This document shows positions 1 to 8,240 of a stretch of DNA of 10,440 nucleotides, piece by piece (the first letter of the stretch is position 1; each line of letters begins with the position of its first letter). Both the position numbers and the translations under genes were made by a program. The notes under the pieces are model-generated. The model was not told the DNA's origin, did not search any database, and saw only the letters and a list, made by a program, of their open reading frames with translations. The DNA comes from Euperipatoides rowelli (Eukaryota > Onychophora > Udeonychophora > Euonychophora > Peripatopsidae): assembly GCA_003024985.2 (NCBI GenBank), contig PXIH01S0005559.1. One strand, given 5' to 3'.

Positions 1-1871
1 TATATTCTGTAAATTAACATATTTATATTGATTAATTATTATTTAGAAAACATAAAAATATATTAATTAGGTATTTAAAAGTTATTAAACTGAAACAAAA
101 AAGTAAATATTAATATTTCTCATTAAGACGTTTTTAAACGTCTTCCTCAAAACTGGAACTGTCTGTGAAACCGGTAATAAACGTCTTCCGCAAATAAGGG
201 GTTAATGTTACTTCAAGTTGCTAAACTTCTTGTGTTTTAATATAAAATTGAGAATGCAAAATTATACCGGTATATTAAAATGACCAAACATTATTTTTTT
301 TGGCCTATATTGTGCGTAATATCCCGTCACCACTTCAGGTCAGTATGTCAATTCATCATCTCTATGAAATCACTATACTGTATGTTTTACTTGACAAACA
401 ATAATTGATTCCAGTGTTCTATTTATCATATTGTAAGCATAAAATAAATTTTGTCTCTTTTTTTTATATTGTGGATTTGTTACGTTTTAAAAATGTGTTC
501 CAATTTTTAATTATTTTGGATTTAATTTATTGTATATGTATGCCAATGCATATAATGTGAATTTATTGCAGTGTATATATATATTCATAAGCCACGAGGA
601 ACAAATACTATAAAGATATATCAAAATCATCCAGTAATTGTAAGAGGTCAACATTTCTCCCATATTTGATTACTCATTCAACCATCCACAAAGATCGGCA
701 TGGCAAATAAGCAGTCAAATGTAGGAAAAATAAAGTATTTTGTAGGATTCACAAGATTATTGGCAAAAATAAAATGATTAGAGAAGATTCAGAATCTTGT
801 GATAGTTTGCTGTTTAAATAAGCTCATTTATGATTAGAAATTTGCTATAATATAAGATATCATATTCGTGATAAATATAGTTCCAATTTGCTTATTTACA
901 GCTTTTATCTTTGAAGCAAAAGTCAATAATATTCTATTTCAAGGGGGTGGTTAGCTATTTACAGAGATGAAGCAATAAATTTCATATACTGTATGTTCGC
1001 AAGCATAGAAAATCAATTAGAACTTAAAAACAGATGAGGTATTGATTGTAATAAAGGTTATTACATTTGAGCAATATCAGAAAACTTTATGGTCAGAGTG
1101 GATTAATTTGGACTCTTTGGATTTTTTTTCATAAAGTGTAATCCGACCAAGAGGGAAAAGTTGTGAAACTGATAAATACAAGTGTGAACTAACATTAGAA
1201 GAATCTGAAGTTATGTAAACTTAAATATCTTAAGTTTTAAATAATATTTTATTATTGGTATTGTTAACTTAAAGCATATATTAAAATTCAGTAATTTTAC
1301 AGTAAAATAAATTATAGTGATTAGATTTTAAAAATGGAATTTACATCAATGCTAATAATAACCATATTTATTATATGGGCTTACCTGATCTCCTGATTCA
1401 CTTTTAAAATTTGGTAATTGGCTGTTTCATTTTTAAGTCTATTGGATTATTTTACAAATATTTTAAACCCATATATTGCAAACTGTTGGCCACTTTTGTT
1501 TAAATAGATAAGAAGTTACTGTATTATTGTTTCAATCCCAATGTCTCAACTATCTCATATTTTTTTGCTTCAATATTTGTCTACTATTAAAGTCAGAAGT
1601 ACATTAATCTCCCACATCATTCAGTGTCTTTTCATTTTCTTTGGGGATTGCAGATGAAGTAAAGTAGAATCTGTGTACTTCCATACTTTGAAAATAATAA
1701 AAGGATGAGTTGATAGACATTCAAATCATTTAAATTCTGATTTATTTTTCTGGTATGTGTGAAGAAAGGACTGTGATGAAAGACAATCGGCTGCGAGTCA
1801 GAAACTTTGGAGGGGAAAGATTTCACATTAAAACCCTGAAGTCTTTTTCAATGCTATTGTACTTTGCAAAA
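1..1871. other. AT-rich intergenic or intronic spacer
   Basis: No supported gene is present. The stretch is rich in A and T runs and carries stop codons in all frames at short intervals. The only structured items I see are the palindrome and direct repeat at 125-194, a 10-bp inverted repeat (TCACAAGATT at 749-758 against AATCTTGTGA at 793-802), and a 13-bp direct repeat TATACTGTATGTT at 374-386 and 985-997. The short open frame on the minus strand at 1632-1826 has no recognisable domain and I treat it as chance. Confidence 0.7.
125..194. repeat. 20-bp palindrome plus direct repeat of one arm
   Basis: Bases 125-144 (AAGACGTTTTTAAACGTCTT) form a perfect 9-bp inverted repeat around a 2-base centre. 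The right arm and its continuation (136-151, AAACGTCTTCCTCAAA) recur as a direct copy 43 bp downstream at 179-194 with one mismatch. The segment has CpG and GC content unlike its AT-rich surroundings, so it may be a remnant of a dispersed element. The family is not recognised. Confidence 0.6.
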
Positions 1872-2069
1872 TATAGAATCTGTTGGACTAACAAATGATA
1901 AAAATATTATTATTATTATCTGCTTAGGCATGTGATGATTTTTTTATTATTATCCAATTCAGCATATGATGATTTTAATCTGCTCCAATTAATGATGAAA
2001 ACATTTTTATATTTTGTTTGAGCATTTGATAAAAACATTTTATAATCTGCTCTATCGTGTGATAAATAG
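1872..2069. repeat. Left, degenerate segment of the 35-bp satellite array
   Basis: About five or six decayed copies of the same monomer that fills 3053-5238 lie here. They are recognised by repeated AGCATATGATGA-like, ACATTTTTATA-like and AATCTGCTCC-like blocks in the same order. A 20-bp string at 1901-1920, made of A's followed by an ATT run ending in ATC, is identical to 3188-3207 on the other side of the insertion. This supports both segments once being one array. The left boundary is vague because the first copies are very diverged. Confidence 0.8.
2062..2069. repeat. Target-site duplication, left copy (ATAAATAG)
   Basis: The 8-bp sequence ATAAATAG occurs here and again at 3053-3060, exactly at the two points where the satellite pattern stops and resumes. 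Removing one copy and the sequence between restores a continuous satellite monomer (GTGTG, then ATAAATAG, then GCATTTATAATCTG). An 8-bp duplication is typical of hAT-superfamily insertions, but length alone does not prove the class. Confidence 0.7.
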
Positions 2070-2380
2070 AATGAGGAGTGGTAGGCACTAAAAAAAGCTT
2101 AAAATAGGCCAAATAAGCTGTAAAAAGACCGAAATAGTCACTATAAATTCACCAATAAACATAAAACAAGAAATTTTAGTAATATTCTCCTCTCTATTTA
2201 TACACTGTTTATATAGTTTGTTTTCTATCTGTATAATGCACAGTAAAGCTAGTTTCAAAGCAGGCAACATACAAGCAACTTATAATGGCAAACACTCTTA
2301 TCATTCAATAACACCCACTCTATTACAGCCTGGCTTGGAAAGATTGAACCAATGCTTGGTAACTTGTTACAAAGGCATAG

Positions 2381-2658
2381 AAACTGGAAGGACTAACTTG
2401 CTTTTAGTCACATGATCAAGAAGGATAGCAGCCTTATTTTTTTTATTTACAACCCTAACATTACTGTTACCCTGAGCCTTAACTCCAACTCTGTGTGAAA
2501 TCCACTATGCCCCAACCCTATGATAATCTAGAGGTAAATAATCGGTTTTGATCGATTTTGATAATTTTGACACAACTGCCGTAAGCCATTTCCATAATGA
2601 CGAAAATACAGCATGCACGTTAAAAATGTGGTAAAATGAGAGTTGGGCCTTCCAGTTT
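2381..2658. repeat. Inverted repeat pair inside the insertion
   Basis: AAACTGGAAGG at 2381-2391 is the perfect reverse complement of CCTTCCAGTTT at 2648-2658. Moving outward, GGTAAC on the left and GTTACC on the right also pair, with gaps between. The arms may be decayed inverted ends of a nested element or subterminal repeats of the insertion. Confidence 0.45.
2428..2570. repeat. Dispersed repeat module, copy 1 (shared with 8129-8240)
   Basis: Bases 2505-2535 match 8129-8159 at 26 of 31 positions without gaps, sharing CCCCAACCC and ATAATC. A second module with TTTATTTACAA followed by CTAAC or GTAAC, and later CCTTAA or CCCTAA, is present near 2440-2483 and again near 8195-8232. The module order differs between the two places, which suggests a larger or tandem parent repeat. 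The CCCTAA-like words recall telomeric or vertebrate-type TTAGGG repeats but are too sparse to be called telomeric. Confidence 0.55.
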
Positions 2659-2797
2659 TTAGGTACTTGTACATTTGTTTACAAAGCAGTTACCAGCTCC
2701 AAGGGAATGTTGGTTAATCAAAGAAGAAATGGCAAACTAATTGTTTGGTTGGTGCATTCTTATTGACTATTGCAAAACACAAACTCAATATGATTTC

Positions 2798-2812
2798 AGC
2801 ACCATCTGGTGG
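2798..2812 (-). promoter_or_regulatory. CTCF-like motif (weak candidate)
   Basis: The reverse strand reads CCACCAGATGGTGCT, which fits the core of the animal CTCF recognition consensus (CCASYAGRKGGCRSY style) with one clear mismatch at the C after GG. The word is GC-rich in a very AT-rich setting and lies inside the 983-bp insertion. A single motif match is weak evidence, and the word is also a near palindrome (CACCATCTGGTGG), so transposon structure is an alternative. Confidence 0.25.
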
Positions 2813-3052
2813 CAAATAGCTGTACGGACTTTAAAGATGGAAATGTAGATTTGAAAATCAATTATTTGATATAAAATTGATTTTTTTTAAGATTAAAAAA
2901 AAAGTTGACCATATTTGCCTTTTTAATTATTTAGGTGTTCTTACTAGCGGATTAAATAGGTATTTATAGGCACCATAAACTGGCAAATCCTTTTTACAAG
3001 CCATCTGAAACAGAATTTTAACTCAATAGCCTATGTTTTCCGCTTATGCAAA

Positions 3053-3060
3053 ATAAATAG
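3053..3060. repeat. Target-site duplication, right copy (ATAAATAG)
   Basis: This is the identical partner of 2062-2069. The satellite resumes immediately after it with GCATTTATAATCTG, in the phase predicted from the left copy. Confidence 0.7.
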
Positions 3061-3456
3061 GCATTTATAATCTGATCTGACCTATTATAAAAAAAACCTT
3101 TTAAAATCTTCTCAAGTATACCATTACATTTTAGAATCTGGTCCATTGTATGATGAAAATATTTTTATGATCTTCCAGCATATTATGAAAATATTATTAT
3201 TATTATCCACTTGGACAGCATATTGTGATAGGCTTTTCATAATCGCATATGCTGAAAACATTTTTATAATCTGCTCCTGTGTATTAAAAACATTTTTATA
3301 TTCTGCTCCAGTTTAAGATGAAAACATTTTATAATCTATTCTGTTTATTAATCACATTTTATAATCTGATCCATTGCATGAGAAAAAAACAAAATTATAA
3401 TCATCTTCAGCATATTATGAAAATGTTTTTATAATCTGTTTCATCAAATGATGAAC

Positions 3457-3972
3457 ATTTTTATAATATGCTCCATCATAATATGATGAAAAAACATTTT
3501 TATAATCTGCTCCAGCATTATATGATGAAAAACATTTTTATAATCTGCTCCAGGAATATAATATGATGAAAAACATTTTTATAATCTGTTCCAGCATTAT
3601 ATCATCAAAAACATTTATATAATCTGCTCCATCATCATATGATGAAAAACATTTTTATAATCTGCTCTAGCATTATAATATGATGAAAAACATTTTTATA
3701 ATCTGCTCCAGCATTATAATATAATGAAAAACATTTTTATAATCTAATTCCAGCATTATAATATGATCAAAAACATTTTAATAATCTGCTCCATCATCAT
3801 AATATTATGAAAAACATTTTTATAATCTGCTCCAGTATTATAATATGATGAAAAACACTTTTATAATCTGTTCCAGCATAATATGATCAAAAACATTTTT
3901 ATAATCTGCTCCAGCATTATAATATGATGAAAACATTTTTATATGTTCCAGAATAATAATATGATGAAAAAC
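3457..3972. repeat. Long-monomer subfamily block of the satellite
   Basis: About 13 monomers here average near 40 bp, and the longest full ones are 41 bp. They carry extra TATAAT-like bases so that CAGCATATGATG becomes CAGCATTATAATATGATG. This version is nearly absent from the block to the right, so the two monomer types are spatially segregated. Two units here instead carry CATCATCATATGATG or CATCATCATAATATTATG (near 3630 and 3790). Confidence 0.85.
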
Positions 3973-4867
3973 ATTTATATAATCTGCTCTAGCATATGAT
4001 GAAAAACATTTTTATAATATGTTCCAGCATATGATGAAAAACATTTTTTTAAATCTGCTCCATTTTTTTAAATCTTTTTCATTTGATGAAAACCATTTTT
4101 AAAATCCGCTTCAGCATATGATGAAAAACATTTTTATGACCCGCTCCAGCATATGATGAAAGACATTTTATAATCTGCTCCAGCACATGATGAGAAACAT
4201 TTTTATAACCCGCTCCAACATATGATNAAAACATTTTTATAATCTGCTCCAGCATATAATGAAAACATTTTTATAATCTGCTCCAGCACATGATGAAAAA
4301 CGTTTTTATAACCCGCTCCAGTATATGATGAAAAACATTTTAATAATCTGGTCCAGCATATGATGATAAACATTTTTATAGTCTGCTCCAGCATATGATG
4401 AAAAATATTTTTATAACTAACTCCAGCATATGATGAAAAACCTTTTTGTAATCTGCTCCAGCATATGATATAAAACATTTTTATAATCTATTCCAGCGTA
4501 TGATCAAAAACATTTGTATAATCCGCTCCAGCATATAATGAAAAACATTTTTATAATCCACTACTGCATATGATGAAAAACATTTTTATAATCAGTGCCA
4601 TCATTTGATGAAAAACATTTTTATAATCTGTGCCAGCATATGATGAAAATATTTTTTTAATCTGCTCCAACATATGATGAAAAACATAAAAACATTTTTA
4701 CAATCTGCTCCAGCATAATTATGATGAAAATCATTTTTATAATCTGCTCCAGCATATGTGAAAAATATTTTACAATCTGCTCCAGCATATAATAAAAACC
4801 ATTTTTTATAATCTGCTCCAGCATATGATGAAACACAGTTTTATAATCTACTCCAGCATTTGATAAC
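3973..4867. repeat. Short-monomer (35-bp) subfamily block of the satellite
   Basis: About 25 monomers, mostly 33-36 bp, carry CAGCATATGATG without the insertion. The block includes one long composite unit with two T runs near 4043-4090, an expanded unit near 4681-4735, and a local three-monomer duplication at 4181-4387. One base (4227) is unresolved. Confidence 0.85.
4181..4387. repeat. Local higher-order repeat, three monomers, period 103 bp
   Basis: The rare variants CAGCACATGATG (4181 and 4284) and ATAACCCGCTCCA (4205-4217 and 4308-4320) recur together at the same 103-bp offset. This is the length of three monomers in this stretch. Shared rare variants at a multi-monomer spacing indicate duplication of a three-monomer block. 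Confidence 0.6.
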
Positions 4868-5527
4868 ATTTTTGGAATCTGGCGTAGCTTATGATGAAAA
4901 TATTTTTAGAATTTGTTATAGCATATGATGGAAATATTTAAATATTTTTCTTCAGCATATGATGAAGCATTTTTATAATTTGCTCCTGTGTACGATTGTA
5001 AATTTTGTTTTGCTCCATCATATGATGAAAATATTTTAATATTTTTCTTCATTATATGATAGGATATAATCTACTCCAGCATATGATAACTGTTATATAA
5101 TTGCTTCTGGATATAGTGAATTAAATTTATCTTCTCCATTGTGTACATTGTTTAGAGAAATATTATAATTATTTACTCCTGTGAATGATGAAAACATTTA
5201 CAGTATTTTATCTGCTCCAATGTAGGATCTGCTCCAGGTATATTCAAGTGTCTCTGAAGTTGAAGGGTTTAAACTGCATTATTCAAATAAAATACTGCAT
5301 ATTATAAAAATTGTAGCAATTTTAAATTTGCATTATTCCAAAAATGCATAAATTAAATTTGCATAAATCTGCTCATTCAAAGTATTAATTTGTTAACTGT
5401 AAAGCTTATTACTTTTTTTAATCATCTTATGATTATTATTCTTGCCCCTGACTGTCTCATAAAACCATTCAAGTGTATTTCAATATTTTTTTTCTATTTT
5501 ATAACACGATTGTGTTTTTTTAATATA

Positions 5528-5570
5528 TTGTATAAGCTTATACAAAGTATACTATTTGATTGAAATCAAA
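5528..5570. repeat. Two adjacent palindromes
   Basis: Bases 5528-5545 (TTGTATAAGCTTATACAA) are a perfect 18-bp palindrome. Nine bases further on, 5555-5570 (TTTGATTGAAATCAAA) is a 7-bp inverted repeat around a 2-base centre. No function is evident, and AT-rich DNA yields such words by chance at some rate. Confidence 0.5.
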
Positions 5571-7040
5571 CTATCAAATGAATTTACATTTTGGAAAACC
5601 TCTAAAATCTTTACCATCAATTCCATCTGACTTTTCTTTCCAATAAAAATGTTAAAATTTAAGAAATTTTAAATCTGAATTTTAATTTAGCCTGGACTAC
5701 ATGAAAATATAAATTACTTTCAAAATTCAAAATAAATGTTTTTGTCTGAGAAAAAAAAAAAGATAACTAGAAAATCAGATTCCGTTGCCATGGAAAATAT
5801 ATAGATTTTTTACATTTTTTTTTCTTTAAATTTTCTGCTTTTAAAGTGAAATAAAAGAAGCACTTCTGTTGANGTCCACTTAGAAAAAGAAACTATCAGA
5901 TTTTTTTATATAATACAATCAGGAATGACATATTAACATTTTTTAAATAATGCAAATCCATATATGCTAAATCAATCCAATTTTCCTGATATGTTGCTGA
6001 ATGTCTGATTATGTGATACTTTCAAACTGTTCACCTACTAGGAATACAAAGTGCAAATTCTTCCATCTAGTAAATGAAATAGCTTTCATCATTGGCTAAT
6101 CATTATTAAAAGAGCAGCTAAAACTTGGTGGAAATTGCTTCTATGAGATAAACCTAATAATGAATTGAAATATATTTTCCCTGTGTTTAAGTACAAACAA
6201 ATGGATTGGTTAGAATTAGTGATCTGTTGCATTGACAGTGTGTGACTTTGAAATATTGAATCTAATAAACTGATTGACCAAATTAACTACGATTATTGGA
6301 TTTAACCTGGTTGGAGACAATTTTATTTCGGGTGATGATGCAAGCCTATCTAAATGACCCAAGAAATAAATAAATAGTTACATTAATGTGTAAAATGTAT
6401 ATTAAAAAAAAACACAGAGATATGTGGCATGGACATTTCCTTGAAGGCACTATGGCAATATTTAACAAGCACTTTGATTCTAAGCAACATAATATATATA
6501 AAACAGTTGATACAATTAGCATTGAAATAAAACACATCGTTATAATTATGTTTATCTTTGTTGTCGTCGCCAATATTGTCATTACTATTATTAAAGTAAT
6601 GCTTTAAAAAAAACACCAAAATAATTCAATGCATTAAAGATCAACAAAAAAAATAATTACAAAGTAGGGAAAGTAATAAAATAGAATTCTGACATGATGG
6701 GATACTAAAATAGGACATGGGTAAATAGGTAGACAATTGTATGTTAACACGTCTAGGTCAATGGATATTCCACCTTGGGCATCTTGTAAAACTAATTTAG
6801 TTAGATAACAGATTATGTAATGTAATGTCCAAGATATTCCATAAGTATGAGCAGTGAGTTATAGTTGGATTGATTAATAGATGAAGAGATCCCATCACAA
6901 CCACACATGCAAAATGAATTTGCCATACTAAAAACTTTATTAAGTAGACAAATAGTGGAAAAATAAATAGGGGCTAAATCAGATAATAGAATTAAAAGCA
7001 TCAAATTATTGCCAAATTAGAAGAAAAATCCATTCAATAA

Positions 7041-7048
7041 TATCTGAG
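7041..7048. repeat. Candidate target-site duplication, left (TATCTGAG)
   Basis: TATCTGAG directly precedes the left inverted end and TATCTACA (8068-8075) directly follows the right one. The first five bases agree and the last three differ. This is compatible with a decayed 8-bp duplication, but a 5 of 8 match in AT-rich DNA is only suggestive. Confidence 0.4.
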
Positions 7049-7062
7049 TAGGGTTTCCAACC
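7049..7062 (+). repeat. Terminal inverted repeat, left
   Basis: TAGGGTTTCCAACC pairs with the right end, differing only at the eighth base (T against G). Confidence 0.75.
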
Positions 7063-8053
7063 GTCCTGTATTTTATGGGAAATCCCATATTTGAGGGTTC
7101 GCTAAAAATCCCTTATTTAGTCCTTTTTCACAATTTTATTATATTTATCATTCTTTTATAAAGAAACAAAATCATCAAAATTACTAAACAATGCACTTAA
7201 TAAAATTAAAAAGAAAAATAATGCATAGTCTACAGTAAGAACTTTAAGATAGGATTTGAAAACAATATCATTTAAACTGTAAACTTGTGAGTTGTATTAT
7301 TTTGCCATGAGCTCTATTCAGTCATTTCCTGCTTTTAAAACATCATGCTAATTTGTTAACTATTGTCAATCTGGTCACTTGTGGTCAGTATTCTAGCTAT
7401 TTATTTTTTATTTTGATATTGTAGTGGACTTTCCATTCATAAAAAAAAATGCTTTAAATGCAGTTTTTTTTTAAATTATTTTTGATAGAAAATATTTTTT
7501 TTTATAAAATAAGCATTAATTGAAGTTTTATTTCCTAAATTAAATTTATACCAATGAAAACATTATTAAATGTAATAAAATATTTTGAACTGAGGAAAGC
7601 TAATTAAAAAAGTTATTTTATTTATTCCTCTATTACCCTGGCTTCACTATAATTTGCATATAAAAATATTGCCTAACAAAAAGCAGTTTTTACATATGTA
7701 GGCTATTCTAAATAACATTGGGTTGGCCTTGAGGAAAATATCTGATAGACTAGGCCTATGAATTATTTCTACAAATATAACATAAAAATACTCAAATTTC
7801 ATTATTATTAAACTTTTACATAATATGACTGGACCCAATATATTTCATAATTCATTAAAAGTACAGTATTGGTTTCAGTGAATACTGTTGAGGTCTTAAC
7901 AAACACTCCACAACCACTAAAATTTTCAAAGGAAATTTCAAGCGCTCCCTCCCTACTCATCTATAGAATTACTTTCTCCTTGATTTCATTAGGTAATACA
8001 AATATGGGCCAAATCTCGAGTTGACATTGGTGTCCCTTATTGGGGTGCTGAAA

Positions 8054-8067
8054 GGTTGGCAACCCTA
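8054..8067 (-). repeat. Terminal inverted repeat, right
   Basis: Read on the minus strand this is TAGGGTTGCCAACC, the better-preserved form of the left end. Confidence 0.75.
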
Positions 8068-8128
8068 TATCTACACAATGTCAGTTTGGTATTGGTATCA
8101 AATATATGCAAATCCCTATGAAGTGTAT

Positions 8129-8240
8129 CTATACCCCAACCCAATAATAATCAAAAGGTGCAAAATCTTTTTTTGCTCGTGACTTTTTATTTTATTTACA
8201 ATCGTAACCTTTGCCACAATCTGAACCCTAATTCTTATTG
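8129..8240. repeat. Dispersed repeat module, copy 2 (shared with 2428-2570)
   Basis: The ungapped 31-bp match at 8129-8159 to 2505-2535 continues loosely (AGGT, AATC, TTTT, TCG in the same order) to about 8183. It is followed by the TTTATTTACAA plus CCCTAA module that precedes it in the other copy. It begins about 60 bp after the right end of the 1019-bp transposon, so it is probably an older resident of the locus. Confidence 0.5.

Larger units (their letters stand above)
2070..3052. mobile_element. 983-bp insertion interrupting the satellite, class uncertain
   Basis: This block has none of the satellite motif that flanks it on both sides and is bounded by the exact 8-bp duplication ATAAATAG. 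That is the signature of one insertion event into a satellite monomer. The outermost bases do not show a convincing terminal inverted repeat, and there is no poly(A) tail at either end, so I cannot assign it to a known class. Inside are an 11-bp perfect inverted pair (AAACTGGAAGG at 2381-2391, CCTTCCAGTTT at 2648-2658) with further loosely matching sequence outside the arms (GGTAAC near 2358-2363, GTTACC near 2689-2694), three 10-bp units ATCGGTTTTG-like at 2541-2570, and repeat modules shared with 8129-8240. The plus-strand open frame at 2218-2415 (65 codons) resembles no transposase I recognise. The block is probably a non-autonomous element, possibly hAT-type from the duplication length. 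Confidence 0.65.
3053..5238. repeat. Main satellite array, about 60 monomers of 35-41 bp
   Basis: The monomer reads CAGCATATGATG, an A run, ACATTTTTATAATC and TGCTC, 35 bp in its commonest form. By hand I count about 60 successive copies. Copies at both edges (3053-3450 and 4868-5238) are strongly diverged in sequence and length, while the centre (3457-4867) is homogeneous, as expected when unequal exchange homogenises the middle of an array. The unit contains the NdeI palindrome CATATG and an A5-C-A-T5 near-palindrome. Because 35 is not a multiple of 3, the minus strand cycles through three reading frames. Most monomers place TAA in one of these, so the open frames seen at 4203-4478 and 4657-4869 are by-products of monomers with a changed TAA. 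There is no flanking leader or cas gene and the spacing is not conserved, so it is not a CRISPR array. Confidence 0.95.
5239..7048. other. AT-rich spacer without supported genes
   Basis: No gene is supported. The segment holds small palindromes at 5528-5570 and a 12-A run near 5750. Open frames on both strands overlap at 6346-6619; none matches a family I know, and antisense overlap of similar-length frames is typical of chance. One base (5873) is unresolved. Confidence 0.7.
7049..8067. mobile_element. Non-autonomous DNA transposon, probably hAT-like, 1019 bp
   Basis: The ends are inverted repeats: TAGGGTTTCCAACC at 7049-7062 and GGTTGGCAACCCTA at 8054-8067 match at 13 of 14 positions. Terminal TAGGG or CAGGG with flanking 8-bp duplications is characteristic of hAT elements. 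Both ends also carry AAGGGA or TCCCTT words in the subterminal 100 bp. Just inside the left end is a hairpin (ATGGGA and TCCCAT at 7075-7088). The middle is very AT-rich, with paired A9 and T9 runs at 7441-7449 and 7464-7472. No transposase, BED zinc finger or dimerisation domain is encoded; the minus-strand frame at 7647-7838 is not recognisable. The element is therefore a deletion derivative or MITE-like relic. Confidence 0.7.

Noticed and set aside
1632-1826. Minus-strand 64-codon frame
   Set aside because: No recognisable domain; length is within chance for AT-rich DNA over 10 kb.
2088-2270. Minus-strand 60-codon frame with hydrophobic C-terminus
   Set aside because: Hydrophobicity follows from T-rich codons, and no family is recognisable.
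2218-2415. Plus-strand 65-codon frame inside the insertion, as a transposase fragment
   Set aside because: No transposase motif or known domain is visible, and it spans one arm of the internal inverted repeat. Chance is more likely.
2450-2525. Interstitial telomeric repeat (CCCTAA-like words)
   Set aside because: Only scattered single words occur, with no consecutive telomeric units.
2070-3052. LINE or SINE retroinsertion
   Set aside because: No poly(A) or simple-repeat tail at either end and no tRNA-like promoter boxes were seen; the duplication is exactly 8 bp, short for target-primed insertion.
4203-4478. Minus-strand 91-codon repeat protein
   Set aside because: It is a translation of satellite monomers rotating through three frames, and it contains the unresolved base at 4227.
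4657-4869. Minus-strand 70-codon repeat protein
   Set aside because: Same satellite artefact as 4203-4478.
3053-5238. CRISPR array (repeated units of about 35 bp)
   Set aside because: The repeat is continuous with no unique spacers, copies diverge gradually, monomer length varies, and the context is eukaryotic with no cas genes.
6346-6619. Three overlapping open frames on both strands (73-78 codons)
   Set aside because: Mutually overlapping, no recognisable domain, and composition follows the AT-rich DNA; no coding signal favours one of them.
6813-7004. Minus-strand 63-codon frame
   Set aside because: No recognisable domain; chance length.
7647-7838. Minus-strand 63-codon frame inside the 1019-bp element, as transposase remnant
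   Set aside because: No hAT catalytic or dimerisation motif is visible, and it is far shorter than any transposase domain.
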